In this document: positions 1 through 11,062 of the stretch, piece by piece | Layout: each line of letters begins with the position of its first letter | Numbering within the stretch: position 1 is the first letter of the stretch | Assembly (NCBI GenBank): GCA_001724995.1 | Contig: MEFD01000012.1 | Span: 248,001-312,000 of the forward strand | Source of the DNA: Rubrivivax sp. SCN 71-131 | GTDB taxonomy: Bacteria; Pseudomonadota; Gammaproteobacteria; Burkholderiales; Burkholderiaceae_C | Direction of reading: 5' to 3' | Length of the DNA: 64,000 nt | Translations under genes and position numbers: made by a program | Notes under the pieces: generated by a model | What the model was told of the DNA's origin: nothing | Databases searched by the model: none | What the model saw: the letters and a program-made list of their open reading frames with translations, nothing else

Positions 1-23
1 CACGCCTGCCCGGCGAAGGCGCC

Positions 24-1256
24 TCACCGGGCTGAGTGCACGACCGCCCGCGCCGCCAGGTGCCGGGCGATGCGCGTCATCAGCCACAGCCCGAGCAGCG
101 AACTGGCCCCGGTGGCCAGCCAGGTGAACTGCCAGCCGCCGGCGGCGTCGGCAAGCCAGGCCACCAGCGGCGGGCCGCTGAACTGCCCGATCGACGACCA
201 TTGCTGCATCCAGCCGACGGTCGAGGACAAGGTGTGCTCACCGGGCGCGGCGTGCACCACCAGGGCGAACAGCGTGCCGGGGATCAGCCCGCCGACGAGC
301 GAGAACAACAGCACCCCGAGGTAGCGCAGCCAGGCCGGCTGCCCGAGCGCCGCGAAGGCGACCACCGTGCCCAGACCGGCGACCGCGAAGCCCAGCGCGA
401 GCAGGCGCGGCGGCGTCCAGCCATGGTGCAGCATCCAGCCCGAGCCGATGTTGCCGCCCATGTTCACTGCCGCCACCACGGCCGTCAGCACGCCTCCGAG
501 CGCAGGCGCCATGCCGGCTTCGCCGTAGATCGTCGGCAGGAAGCCGATGACGGCGAGCCACTGCCCCGAGTAGCAGGCGAAACTCAGCGCGAGCAGCCAC
601 GGGCCGGGCGCGCGCAGGGTGTGGCGCAGGCGCTGCGTCCACGGCAGCAGCGTCGCCGGCCGCGGCGCCGCTCCCGCGTCCGGATCGGGCACGAAGCGCC
701 ACAGCGCCAGCGCCATCAGCCCCGAGAGCAGCGCCAGCGCCCACCACCAGGCGCGCCAGCCGAGCCCTTCGATCACCAGCGGTCCGAGCAGCAGCGCCGT
801 GGCCACGCCCACCGGCATGTAGGCGCCCCAGGTGCCCATCGTGCGCGCCAGTTGCCCGGAGCTCACGAGCTGTCGCAGCAGCCCCGGCGCCGGCAGCACG
901 ACGAGCAGGAAGCCGAAGCCTTCGAGCGCGCGCAGCAGCATCAGCATCGTCACGTCGTCGGCGCCGCCGCCGACAGCGCTGGCCAGCGTGAGCACCGCCA
1001 GGCCACCCAGCATGCTGCGCCGGTAGCCCAGGCCGTCGGCCAGCACACCGAACAGCAGGCCCAGGCTCATGCCGGCAAGTTGCACCAGCGACAGCAGGAA
1101 GCCGGCCTGCACCAGGGTCACGCCCAGCGCCTGCTGCAGCGCCGGGATCGCCGGCGGCAGCTTGCCCAGGTGCAGCGCCGCGACCACGCCCGCAGCGATG
1201 ACGAGGGCGGCCGCGCGCAGCGTGCGCGAGGCGGGGTCTTCGCCGGGCTGGCGCAT
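24..1256 (-). CDS. MFS transporter
   Basis: Predicted inner-membrane transporter of the major facilitator superfamily, 410 residues with about 12 hydrophobic segments. The loop between segments 2 and 3 carries DGLGYRRSM, a version of the MFS motif A (GxLaDrxGrR). The overall pattern resembles the CynX/NimT-type anion or drug carriers, but the substrate cannot be read from the sequence. I chose the ATG at 1256 rather than the longer reading to 1316, because the longer form would run into the 3' end of the upstream TPR gene and its first 20 residues look non-coding. A GGAA stretch lies just upstream of the chosen start. It lies 23 bases downstream of the TPR gene on the same strand, so the two may be co-transcribed. 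Confidence 0.85.
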   Translation of the reverse strand: MRQPGEDPASRTLRAAALVIAAGVVAALHLGKLPPAIPALQQALGVTLVQAGFLLSLVQLAGMSLGLLFGVLADGLGYRRSMLGGLAVLTLASAVGGGADDVTMLMLLRALEGFGFLLVVLPAPGLLRQLVSSGQLARTMGTWGAYMPVGVATALLLGPLVIEGLGWRAWWWALALLSGLMALALWRFVPDPDAGAAPRPATLLPWTQRLRHTLRAPGPWLLALSFACYSGQWLAVIGFLPTIYGEAGMAPALGGVLTAVVAAVNMGGNIGSGWMLHHGWTPPRLLALGFAVAGLGTVVAFAALGQPAWLRYLGVLLFSLVGGLIPGTLFALVVHAAPGEHTLSSTVGWMQQWSSIGQFSGPPLVAWLADAAGGWQFTWLATGASSLLGLWLMTRIARHLAARAVVHSAR

Positions 1257-1279
1257 GGGATCGTTCCGCGGGCTGGCGT

Positions 1280-2557
1280 TCAGCGCTTGCCCGGCGCTGC
1301 CGCGGCCAGGGCCCACAGTCGTGCCAGCAGGCCGAGCTGCGCATGGCCGGCAACCTGCTGGAAGACCTCGGCGGCCTCGGCGCCGCGGCCGACGCGCGCC
1401 AGCGCCTGGCCGTACTGCAGCCGCGCCTGGTCGGCATCGGGCAGGGACGCGCCGAGCGCGGCGCGCATCCGCGCCAGGCCCGGCTCGGCGCGACCGATGG
1501 CAACCAGCGCCGCGCCGGTGTTGAAGGTGTGCAGCGCCGCGCGCGCATCGCCCGGCGCCGGGGCCCGCGCCGCCGCCGCTTCCAGGCTGGCGCGATCGTC
1601 CTCGGCCTGGCGCCTGACGCTGGCGCGCAGCCGCTCCTGCTCCGCCGCGCCCTGGCCCTTGCCGAGCACGCCCTTGGCGAAGCCGGCGGCAAGCACCTGC
1701 TCGGCTTCGGCCGGCAAGCCGGCCCTGGTCGCCAGCTCGGCCAGCACGAGGTAGTCCTCGGCCTCCTCCATCAGGCCCAGCTGCAGGCGCAGGCGGTAGA
1801 CGTCGATGTCCCAGCGCGGCTGCCAGCCCGGCTGGCGCTGCACGCGCGACAGCAGGTCGGGCCAGTACTCCTGGCGGCCTTGCTCGCGCAGCAGTTGTTC
1901 CGCGAGGCGCACGTAGTTGGCGTCGTCCTTCAAACGGCCGTAGGCCGAGGCCAGCAGCCGCAGGTCTTCCGGCGCCAGCCTGCCTTCGCTCAGGCGCTGC
2001 GCCTCGAGCAGTTCGACGCTGCGCTTGAAGTCATCCTGCAGGTAGGTGGCGCGCACCAGCACCGCCTGCACCGCGGGCGCCTTGCTGCCGGCGGCCTGGG
2101 CCTGGCGCGCCGCCTGGGCCGCTTCGGCGTAGGCCTTGAGGTTGAAGTGGGCACGCGCCAGCACCTCCTGGCATTGCAGGGCGTCCTGCGCACTCTGCGC
2201 ACCGACGGCCAGCGCGGCCTGCAGCGACTGCACCGCCGCCGCGTACTGCTCGAGCTGCATCTCGACGAGACCGCGCACGCGGTGCAGCACGGTGGCCTCC
2301 GCGGGCTGCAGGGCCTGGATCGTCGCCTGCGCCTTCTCGATCGTCGCCCGCGCCTCCCCGGCCTTGGCGGCACGGTAGAAGTCGATCGCCTGGTTGAGCG
2401 CCGCGGCAACCTCGGGCCGGACGGCAAAGCTCGGCGTGGAGGCCGCCGATGCCGCCGCCGCGGGCTGGGCGCCGGCTGGCGGCGCGCCCAGGTTCAAGGC
2501 CAGGGCAAGCCCAAGGCTCGACAACGCGAACACGGCGGGGGAACGGGGAAGACGCAT
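1280..2557 (-). CDS. exported TPR-repeat protein
   Basis: A 425-residue protein with an N-terminal signal peptide (MRLPRSPAVF followed by a leucine/alanine core and a GAQPA cleavage region). The rest is alanine-rich helical hairpins of tetratricopeptide type (for example AHFNLKAYAEAAQAARQA around residue 150). It is probably a periplasmic scaffold; no enzymatic motif is visible. The longer reading to 2755 includes 66 residues of low-quality sequence before the signal peptide, so the ATG at 2557 is preferred. The next gene downstream is the MFS transporter on the same strand. Similar exported TPR proteins are common in Burkholderiales and mostly uncharacterised, so no specific role is assigned. 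Confidence 0.75.
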   Translation of the reverse strand: MRLPRSPAVFALSSLGLALALNLGAPPAGAQPAAAASAASTPSFAVRPEVAAALNQAIDFYRAAKAGEARATIEKAQATIQALQPAEATVLHRVRGLVEMQLEQYAAAVQSLQAALAVGAQSAQDALQCQEVLARAHFNLKAYAEAAQAARQAQAAGSKAPAVQAVLVRATYLQDDFKRSVELLEAQRLSEGRLAPEDLRLLASAYGRLKDDANYVRLAEQLLREQGRQEYWPDLLSRVQRQPGWQPRWDIDVYRLRLQLGLMEEAEDYLVLAELATRAGLPAEAEQVLAAGFAKGVLGKGQGAAEQERLRASVRRQAEDDRASLEAAAARAPAPGDARAALHTFNTGAALVAIGRAEPGLARMRAALGASLPDADQARLQYGQALARVGRGAEAAEVFQQVAGHAQLGLLARLWALAAAAPGKR

Positions 2558-2783
2558 GGCAGGATGCCTCGAGGTCGAGTCCATGGAATCGAAAGACGGC
2601 GACAGGGCCGCAGGGGCGGGGGCGGATCCGTGGGCGGCGCACGCCGGGGCGCGCGATGCTACCCGAGTACAGGCTCGCCAAGGCCTGCCGACCCCGGCCC
2701 GACCGGCAGGCAGGGAGCGTTCGCGCCACGCCTTGCAGCGTCGCCTGCCGGGCAAGGATGGCGTCGTGGTCGCCCAGGGCCTC

Positions 2784-2811
2784 TTGAAGAGCCGCGAACG
2801 GACCCTATAAT
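2784..2811 (+). promoter_or_regulatory. groESL promoter
   Basis: TTGAAG (2784-2789), a 16-base spacer and a perfect TATAAT (2806-2811) form a sigma-70 promoter ending 8 bases before the CIRCE operator. The same bases also read CTTGAA plus CCCTAT, partly resembling a heat-shock sigma-32 promoter, so dual recognition is possible. The 387 bases between the divergent TPR gene and groES hold this promoter and the CIRCE. Nothing else is recognised in 2558-2783. Confidence 0.75.
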
Positions 2812-2818
2812 CCGTCTG

Positions 2819-2845
2819 CTAGCACTCGTCAGGCATGAGTGCTAA
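2819..2845 (+). promoter_or_regulatory. CIRCE operator (HrcA binding site)
   Basis: CTAGCACTC, nine bases, then GAGTGCTAA. This differs from the consensus CIRCE (TTAGCACTC-N9-GAGTGCTAA) at one outer base. It lies immediately downstream of the TATAAT box and upstream of groES. By family knowledge, HrcA binds here and represses groESL until heat stress. Confidence 0.95.
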
Positions 2846-2889
2846 CGCACCTTCCGCTGCCGCTCAGCGCAGCGGCTGCAAGAAGTTAA

Positions 2890-5021
<2,132 letters not shown>

Positions 5022-5075
5022 TTGCCGCGTGCGGGCAGCGGTCGCACGCGCGACCGCCCGGCCCGCTGCAGGATG

Positions 5076-5108
5076 GACCCGCGTCTTCTGCGAGACGCGG
5101 GTCTTTTT
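5076..5108 (+). terminator. rho-independent terminator after groESL
   Basis: Perfect 11-base stem GACCCGCGTCT (5076-5086) pairing with AGACGCGGGTC (5093-5103), a 6-base loop, then TTTTT (5104-5108). It lies 55 bases after the groEL stop, ending the groESL transcript. Confidence 0.93.
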
Positions 5109-5149
5109 CGTTGGACTTCCCACGATGCGCGCGCGCGGCGCGGCGGACA

Positions 5150-6901
5150 ATGTCGTCTCGCCCGGGATCCCGCTGCCTCACCGTGACCGTCCAACCCGCC
5201 CTGCAGCGCTTCGTCGACGACGAGCTGCTGCGCGCTCCCATGCTCGCCGACCAGCTGGTCGAGGAGACCCTGCTGGCCATCAAGCGCGGAGGCGCAGGCG
5301 GCAGCCTGCGCGAACGCCAGCTCACCGCCGACGTGCTGCGGGCGCTGCACGACCACCGCCAGCTCGTCGTGCGCGAGTTCGTGCGCGCGCTGCGCGAGCA
5401 GACGCAGCGCGAGCTCGAACAGGCCGCACCGACGCGGCCCGCGCTGCCCTCGGGGCCGGGCGGGCTGTCGCTCGTCGACGAGTCGCAGGTCGAGGTCGAC
5501 GTCGAGATCTCGCGCGCGATCGAAGCCATCGCCAGCGTCGCCGAGCACGAGCTGCGCGAGGTGATGAGCTTCACCTCCTCGCTCGTCGGCGACATGGACG
5601 TGGCGCGCGACTACAACCCGCTGCGCCCCGAAGTGATCGTGCAGGCGCTGTGGCAGGCCGCGCAGGCGCTGCCGCTGGCGCGCGCCTTCCAGCTCGCCTT
5701 CATGCGCCACGCCAGCCAGCCGCTGGCTCAGCTCATGCGCAAGGCCTACGCCGGCGCCTGCGCGCGCCTGGAGGCGATGGGCATCGAGCCCGCCACCTAC
5801 CGCACGGTGATCATCTTCGGCAGCCAGCGCGGACGGCGCCAGCAGGACTCGTTCTTCGATCCGCAGACCAACCGCACCGAGTCCCCGGTGACCTTGCCGC
5901 CACCGGGCACGCGCGCAGCGGCGGCGGAAGCGGCAGTGGCTGCAGCAGCAGCGGCGCCGGCGCGGCCCTCGCTGGAGGAGGTGCTCGCCCGCGCCGACGA
6001 GGCGCTGCGCACGCTCGACGCGCTGTCCGAGCGCCCGCAGCGCGAGGCCTTGCGCCAGCAGCAGCGCCAGCAGATGGAGCAGAGCAGCGCACCGGCTTCC
6101 GAGCGCGAGCTGGCCGACCTCGTCGGCCGGCTCTTCGACACGCTGCTCGGCAACCGGCGCCTGGCGCCGGACCTGCAGAACCTGATGGCCCGGCTGCAAT
6201 CGGCCGCGCTGCGCCTGGCGCTGCGCGATCGCGCGCTGCTCGACAACCCCACGCATCCGCTGTGGCTGTTCCTGGATCGCCTTGCCCTGCAGGGCGAGCT
6301 GCACCCGCCGCCCCCCGACCCCGAGCGCGCACAGATGCTGCGCTTCGCGCACGGGCTGCTGGACGCGCTGACGAGTGAACAGCCGCGCGACGCCGACCCC
6401 TTTCGCTGGGCGCGCGAACGCCTGCTCGCTTACGAGCGCAACCGCTTCGAGCAGCGCCGCGGCGCCGTCGACGCCGAGCTGCAGAGCCTGCAGGCGCTCG
6501 AGGACCAGCTGGTCGCGGGCGGCCCGCCGCCCACCAGCCCCGGCGCGCTGGACATCGGCCAGCTCGACACCGTGCCGGCCGACCTGCTCGAGGACCTCTC
6601 GCGCGCCGGCCCGGGCAAGGATCATCCGGCCGATGGCGCGCGCTGGCTCGAGGGCCTGCGCAGCGGCGACTGGGTGCACATGTTCATGCAGGGCAGCTGG
6701 GTCAACGCCCAGTTGCTGTGGTACGGCAGCCACCGCGAGTACCGCCTCTTTGCCGACGGCGCCTCGGCCAGCACCTGGGCCATCCGCCGCGGCGCGCTGG
6801 AGCGCATGCTCGAGATGCAGTTGCTCACCGCCCTGACCCCGCGCTCGCTGATCCGCGAGGCCGGCGAGCGCGTGCTGCACCGCGCCGAGGAGCGCGCGTA
6901 G
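5150..6901 (+). CDS. DUF1631 family protein (short paralogue)
   Basis: A 583-residue cytoplasmic protein of the DUF1631 family, whose members are often mislabelled thymidine phosphorylase. No catalytic role is established. Recognisable parts are the N-terminal block with [20 protein letters not shown], an alanine-rich linker near residues 255-275, and a C-terminal segment beginning [20 protein letters not shown] that resembles the PilZ-like end of the family. It is shorter than the second copy at 39129-41471 but has the same organisation. Start choice is uncertain: ATG 5150 or GTG 5183; the reading to 4928 overlaps groEL and is rejected. It sits just downstream of the groESL terminator and converges on engB. 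Confidence 0.75.
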   Translation: MSSRPGSRCLTVTVQPALQRFVDDELLRAPMLADQLVEETLLAIKRGGAGGSLRERQLTADVLRALHDHRQLVVREFVRALREQTQRELEQAAPTRPALPSGPGGLSLVDESQVEVDVEISRAIEAIASVAEHELREVMSFTSSLVGDMDVARDYNPLRPEVIVQALWQAAQALPLARAFQLAFMRHASQPLAQLMRKAYAGACARLEAMGIEPATYRTVIIFGSQRGRRQQDSFFDPQTNRTESPVTLPPPGTRAAAAEAAVAAAAAAPARPSLEEVLARADEALRTLDALSERPQREALRQQQRQQMEQSSAPASERELADLVGRLFDTLLGNRRLAPDLQNLMARLQSAALRLALRDRALLDNPTHPLWLFLDRLALQGELHPPPPDPERAQMLRFAHGLLDALTSEQPRDADPFRWARERLLAYERNRFEQRRGAVDAELQSLQALEDQLVAGGPPPTSPGALDIGQLDTVPADLLEDLSRAGPGKDHPADGARWLEGLRSGDWVHMFMQGSWVNAQLLWYGSHREYRLFADGASASTWAIRRGALERMLEMQLLTALTPRSLIREAGERVLHRAEERA

Positions 6902-6950
6902 GCCGGCGACGTCCGCCGCCCGCGCGCGCAGGCTCGGGCGCTGCGCCCCT

Positions 6951-7673
6951 TCAGGGCGCAGTGCCCGGGGCGGGCGCGGCTGCGGGCGGCGCCGCGTCCA
7001 CCCACTCGCGCAGCGCCAGCGCGGCGTCGGCCACGCCCCGACGCGACAGCGCCGAGAACAAGGCCAGGCCGATGTCGCTTTGCTCGCCGGCCAGCTCCGC
7101 GAGCACCGCCTGGGCCGCCTGCAGCGCGGCATCGGCCTCGCGGCGATTGAGCTTGTCGGCCTTGGTCAGCAGCACCAGCAGGCGCACCTCGCCGCTGGCC
7201 ACACGCGCCTCGATCAGCGCGAGCAGCTGGCGGTCGAGGTCGGTGAAGCCCAGCCGCGAATCGATCATCTGCACCACCCCGTGCAGATTGCGCCGCGTGC
7301 TCAGGTAGTCGGCCATCACCGCCTGCCAGCGCAGCTTGGCCGCGCGCTCGACGGCTGCATAGCCGTAACCGGGGAGGTCGGCCAGCAGCGCATCGGCTGC
7401 GTCCTTGGGCCCCAGATCGAAGAGGTTGATGTGCTGCGTGCGCCCCGGCGTGCGCGACGCGAACGCCAGCCGCTTTCGCTGCGCCAGCGTGTTGATGGCC
7501 GTCGACTTGCCGGCGTTGCTGCGGCCGACGAAGGCGATCTCGGGGAGCTCGGTCGTGGGCAGCTCGCTCAGGCGGCTGGCGGTGACGCGAAAACGCGCAC
7601 TGTGCAGCCAGGCCAGCGCCGCGCGCTCTGCGGGAGAATCGGTGGCCGCGCGGGGCCGCAAGGGACTCGTCAT
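6951..7673 (-). CDS. engB: ribosome biogenesis GTPase EngB/YsxC
   Basis: A TRAFAC-class GTPase needed for assembly of the large ribosomal subunit, 240 residues. Visible motifs are the P-loop GRSNAGKS (residues 50-57), the G2-like RTPGRTQ region (74-80), G3 DLPGYGYA (from residue 99) and G4 TKADK (169-173; TKxD consensus). The ATG at 7673 gives the usual N-terminus; upstream in-frame sequence enters the divergent cytochrome gene. It is divergently placed from cytochrome c4, an arrangement common in Burkholderiales, with about 55 bases between the two starts. Confidence 0.96.
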   Translation of the reverse strand: MTSPLRPRAATDSPAERAALAWLHSARFRVTASRLSELPTTELPEIAFVGRSNAGKSTAINTLAQRKRLAFASRTPGRTQHINLFDLGPKDAADALLADLPGYGYAAVERAAKLRWQAVMADYLSTRRNLHGVVQMIDSRLGFTDLDRQLLALIEARVASGEVRLLVLLTKADKLNRREADAALQAAQAVLAELAGEQSDIGLALFSALSRRGVADAALALREWVDAAPPAAAPAPGTAP

Positions 7674-7728
7674 GGTCCATTGTAAAATCTCGCGGTTTGA
7701 ACACCGCCTGCCACCGATCGAGGCCTGA

Positions 7729-8352
7729 ATGAAGCTGCCGCACCTGATCGCATCCCTCATGCTTGCCGCCGGCCTCGCGTCGCCGGCGCTCGCGGCCGAA
7801 GCCCAGGCCCAGACCCAGGTCGACCCGGCGAAGGTCGCCGAGCTGTCGGCGACCTGCCAGGCCTGCCACGCGGCGGACGGCACGCGCGGCCTGTCGGCCA
7901 ATCCGATCCTGCAGGGCCAGCACGCCGAGTACCTCCTCAAGCAGTTGCTGGAGTTCAAGAGCGGCAAGCGCGTCAATGCGATCATGCAGGGCATGGTGGC
8001 GGCGCTGTCCGAGGACGACATGAAGGCCCTCGCCGCCTTCTACGGCGAGAAGAAGCCGGTGCCCGGAGCCTCGCAGAACAAGGACACCGTGGCGCTGGGC
8101 GAGAAGATCTACCGCGGCGGCGTCGTCGATCGCCGCATTCCCGCCTGCGCCGGCTGCCACAGCCCGAACGGTGCCGGCATCCCGGCGCAGTATCCGCGCC
8201 TGTCGGGCCAGCACGCCGAGTACACGGAGGCGCAGCTCGTCACCTTCCGCAACGGCGAGCGCGCCAACAGCGTCGACATGACGGCCATCGCCGGCAAGAT
8301 GAGCGACAAGGAAATCAAGGCGCTGGCCGACTACCTGGCCGGCCTGCGCTGA
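7729..8352 (+). CDS. dihaem cytochrome c4-type protein
   Basis: A periplasmic electron carrier of 207 residues. It has a signal peptide ([20 protein letters not shown]) and two class I c-type domains, each with a haem site: CQACH at residues 43-47 and CAGCH at 140-144. Candidate axial methionines lie in VNAIMQGMV and in the AIAGKM segment. The two-domain layout and length fit cytochrome c4, which passes electrons to terminal oxidases. It is followed by a strong hairpin terminator. In Burkholderiales this gene is typically followed by the cytochrome c maturation genes resB and ccsA, which are absent here. Confidence 0.92.
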   Translation: MKLPHLIASLMLAAGLASPALAAEAQAQTQVDPAKVAELSATCQACHAADGTRGLSANPILQGQHAEYLLKQLLEFKSGKRVNAIMQGMVAALSEDDMKALAAFYGEKKPVPGASQNKDTVALGEKIYRGGVVDRRIPACAGCHSPNGAGIPAQYPRLSGQHAEYTEAQLVTFRNGERANSVDMTAIAGKMSDKEIKALADYLAGLR

Positions 8353-8375
8353 CGTCGCCCGGTCCATCGATCGAC

Positions 8376-8411
8376 GCGCGAAGGCCGGTCCCGCACCGGC
8401 CTTCGCGCTTT
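8376..8411 (+). terminator. terminator after cytochrome c4
   Basis: Perfect 14-base stem GCGCGAAGGCCGGT (8376-8389) and its complement (8395-8408), a 5-base loop CCCGC and a short TTT. The weak T-run lowers certainty, but it sits 23 bases after the stop codon. Confidence 0.75.
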
Positions 8412-8599
8412 CGGGAGCCGCACGGACCCGACACGCGGATCGATGCCGGGCGCGGCCGCGGGCCGTCGGCGTGGGCGCACCTGGGGTCATCACGCACCCT
8501 CTGCACGCCAGCGGCGAGGCGGGCGTACGATGTTTTGCCTCCGGTCCGCGCTGGCGCGGCCGGTACGGCGCGCCGCATCGGCCGCCCCGGAGGACACAC

Positions 8600-9586
8600 A
8601 TGTACTTCCATCGCGATCGCGGTTTCGCCCAGCCTGCGGCCTCGGAAATCACCCCGCAGTCGGTCTACCAAAGCCGGCGCGAGTGGCTGCGCCACCTCGC
8701 CCTCGCCGCTGCCGGCAGCAGCCTCGGCGCGTTCGCCGCACGCGACGCGCTCGCGGCGCCAATCCCGCCCCGTGCGGCCCTCGAGGGCGTGCACAGCGAC
8801 ATCGGCGGCGCGCAGACGATGGAGAAGCCGACCGCGCACGAGGATGCGACCGGCTACAACAACTTCTACGAGTTCGGCACCGACAAGGCCGACCCGTCGC
8901 AGCGCGCGCAGTCGCTGAAGACGCAGCCCTGGACGGTGAGCGTCGACGGCGAGGTGAAGAGTCCGCGCCGCTTCGATCTCGATGCGCTGATGAAGCTCGG
9001 CGCCATCGAAGAGCGCGTCTACCGGCTGCGCTGCGTCGAGGGCTGGTCGATGGTCATCCCCTGGCTCGGCTGGTCGCTTTCGCACCTGATCAAGGCGGTC
9101 GAGCCCAGCGGCAGCGCCAGGTTCGTGCAGTTCGTGACGCTGGCCGACGCGACGCAGATGCCGGGCCTTGGCAGCCGCGTGCTCGACTGGCCCTACGTCG
9201 AGGCGCTGCGCCTGGACGAGGCCATGCACCCGCTGACGATGCTCGTCTTCGGCATGTACGGCCAGGTGCTGCCGCCTCAGAACGGCGCGCCGGTGCGGCT
9301 GGCGGTGCCGTGGAAGTACGGCTTCAAGTCGGCGAAGTCGATCGTCGGCATCCGCCTGCTCGCGCAGCAGCCGGGGACGAGCTGGGAGAAGGCAGCGCCC
9401 CGCGAATACGGCTTCTACTCGAACGTGAACCCGAACGTCGACCACCCGCGCTGGAGCCAGGCCAGCGAGCGCCGCATCGGCGAAGACGGCTTGTTCGCGA
9501 AGAAGCGCCGCACGCTGCCCTTCAACGGCTACGCGGCGCAGGTCGGCGCGCTCTATGCCGGCATGGACCTGAGGAAGTTCTTCTGA
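8600..9586 (+). CDS. msrP: protein-methionine-sulfoxide reductase catalytic subunit MsrP
   Basis: A periplasmic molybdopterin enzyme (formerly YedY) that repairs oxidised methionines in envelope proteins. It has 328 residues with a Tat-type signal ([15 protein letters not shown], twin arginine at 26-27). The sulfite-oxidase fold is recognisable from [13 protein letters not shown], the Mo-ligand cysteine in [11 protein letters not shown] (Cys145), and the C-terminal [18 protein letters not shown]. The ATG at 8600 follows GGAGGACACACA; the longer reading to 8471 adds 43 residues before the signal and is rejected. The haem partner MsrQ follows after 17 bases, as usual for this two-component system. 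Confidence 0.97.
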   Translation: MYFHRDRGFAQPAASEITPQSVYQSRREWLRHLALAAAGSSLGAFAARDALAAPIPPRAALEGVHSDIGGAQTMEKPTAHEDATGYNNFYEFGTDKADPSQRAQSLKTQPWTVSVDGEVKSPRRFDLDALMKLGAIEERVYRLRCVEGWSMVIPWLGWSLSHLIKAVEPSGSARFVQFVTLADATQMPGLGSRVLDWPYVEALRLDEAMHPLTMLVFGMYGQVLPPQNGAPVRLAVPWKYGFKSAKSIVGIRLLAQQPGTSWEKAAPREYGFYSNVNPNVDHPRWSQASERRIGEDGLFAKKRRTLPFNGYAAQVGALYAGMDLRKFF

Positions 9587-9603
9587 CGCGTGGCAGCGGC
9601 CCC

Positions 9604-10272
9604 GTGCCACGCCTCCTGCGCCGCCTTGCGGCGGCCAAGCCGCTGGTCTTCGCACTGGCCTTGCTGCCGCTGGCAGGCCTCGTGCTGCGCGCCTTCGGCG
9701 ACGCGCTCGGCGCCAACCCCGCGGAAGCCCTGATCCGGGGCCTGGGCGACTGGACGCTGCGCCTGCTGTGCCTGACGCTGGCGGTGACGCCGCTGCGGCA
9801 ATGGACGCACTGGCACGAGCTGGCGCGGCTGCGCCGCATGCTCGGGCTCTTCACCTTCTTCTACGCTTTGCTGCACTTCCTGGCCTATGCCTGGCTGGAC
9901 ATGGGCCTCGACCTCGCCGACATCGTGCGCGACATCCCCAAGCGGCCCTTCATCCTCGTGGGCAGCACGGCGCTGCTGCTCATGCTGCCGCTGGCGGCGA
10001 CCTCGTTCGCAGCCGCGATGCGCGCCCTGGGCGCTGCGCGCTGGCAGGCGCTGCATCGCAGCGTCTACGCCATCGCGCTGCTGGCGCTGCTGCACTTCTT
10101 CTGGATGCGCGCGGGCAAGAACGATTTCGCCGAAGTCGGCGCCTATGCGGCGGTCATCGCGCTGCTGCTGGGCTGGCGGATCGTGCGCCGGCTGCGCCGA
10201 CGCGCGCAGGCCAGGAATAATCGTGCGCGTGCCGGCGCCGCCGCGTCGGCGTCCACGGAGCAAGGCGCATGA
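9604..10272 (+). CDS. msrQ: MsrQ haem-binding membrane subunit
   Basis: The inner-membrane b-haem protein (formerly YedZ) that feeds electrons from the respiratory chain to MsrP. It has about 222 residues and six hydrophobic segments, including the ferric-reductase-like core RRMLGLFTFFYALLHFLAY with histidines there and in LHRSVYAIALLALLHFFW. No ATG is available; the GTG at 9604 is the best start, 17 bases after msrP, with a poor ribosome site that suggests translational coupling. Its stop overlaps the start of the next gene as ATGA (10269-10272). Confidence 0.93.
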   Translation: MPRLLRRLAAAKPLVFALALLPLAGLVLRAFGDALGANPAEALIRGLGDWTLRLLCLTLAVTPLRQWTHWHELARLRRMLGLFTFFYALLHFLAYAWLDMGLDLADIVRDIPKRPFILVGSTALLLMLPLAATSFAAAMRALGAARWQALHRSVYAIALLALLHFFWMRAGKNDFAEVGAYAAVIALLLGWRIVRRLRRRAQARNNRARAGAAASASTEQGA

Positions 10273-10976
10273 ACGACGACGCGGGCCCGAAGCCGCCGCT
10301 GAAGCTGATCTCGTCCATGGCCACGCGCGCGCTGCTGGCCGAGCTGGCGGCGGCCTGGCAGGCGCGGCATGCCGACGCGCCGCTGGCGCTCGAGTCCGTC
10401 GGCGGCGTCGACGCCGCCCGGCGCATTGCCGCAGGCGAGGCCTTCGACGGTGTGGTGCTTGCCGCCGACGCCATCGACAAGCTGATCGAAAGCGGCCATG
10501 TCGTCGGCCCGCGCGTGGACCTCGTGCGCTCCGGCGTCGCGGTCGTCGTGCGCGAAGGTGCCGCGCGGCCCGACATCGGCAGCGAGTCGGCCCTGCTGCG
10601 CACCGTGCGCGCCGCACGGACGATCGGCTACTCCACCGGCCCGAGCGGCACGCGGCTGCTCGCCCTGTTCGAACGTTGGGGCGTGGCCGACGAACTGCGC
10701 AGCGGACTGGTGCAGGCGCCACCCGGCATCCCGGTCGGCCAGCTCGTCGCCGAGGGGCGCGTCGAACTCGGCTTCCAGCAACTGAGCGAGCTGATGAGCC
10801 TGCCGGGCATCCGCGTGCTCGGGCCCATGCCCGAGCCGGTGCAGATCACGACGATCTTTTCCGCCGGCGTCGCGACGGCGAGCGCGCGCCCCGATGCGGT
10901 GCGCGCACTGCTGGACTGGCTTGCATCACCCGACCTGGCCACCGTCAAGCAGCGGCACGGCATGCAAGCGGCGTGA
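10269..10976 (+). CDS. ModA-like substrate-binding protein without signal peptide
   Basis: A 235-residue protein related to periplasmic molybdate/oxyanion-binding proteins (ModA; SBP_bac_11 type). Visible features are LISSMATRALLAELAAAW at the N-terminus, IGYSTGPSGTRL in the middle, and a C-terminal ALLDWLASPDLATVKQRHGMQ resembling ModA ends. It starts directly with MNDDAGPKPPLKL and has no signal peptide, so it is probably cytoplasmic, acting as a sensor or metal-handling protein rather than a transporter component. It is translationally coupled to msrQ through ATGA. Neighbours on both sides encode molybdenum enzymes (MsrP, HcrA). No ModB or ModC gene is in the window. Function inferred only from the fold. 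Confidence 0.7.
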   Translation: MNDDAGPKPPLKLISSMATRALLAELAAAWQARHADAPLALESVGGVDAARRIAAGEAFDGVVLAADAIDKLIESGHVVGPRVDLVRSGVAVVVREGAARPDIGSESALLRTVRAARTIGYSTGPSGTRLLALFERWGVADELRSGLVQAPPGIPVGQLVAEGRVELGFQQLSELMSLPGIRVLGPMPEPVQITTIFSAGVATASARPDAVRALLDWLASPDLATVKQRHGMQAA

Positions 10977-11062
10977 ACGGCAAGCACGCGCAGGCGGCAC
11001 CCCGGCGCGCCGTCAAGAACACCCCATGCCGCACGTTCTTCGGCCGCAGCGCCCGGTGGTCG

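Noticed and set aside
36..1754. Long plus-strand frame opposite the MFS and TPR genes
   Set aside because: Composition of Arg, Gln, His and Pro is typical of antisense shadow frames in GC-rich DNA, and the minus strand encodes recognisable proteins.
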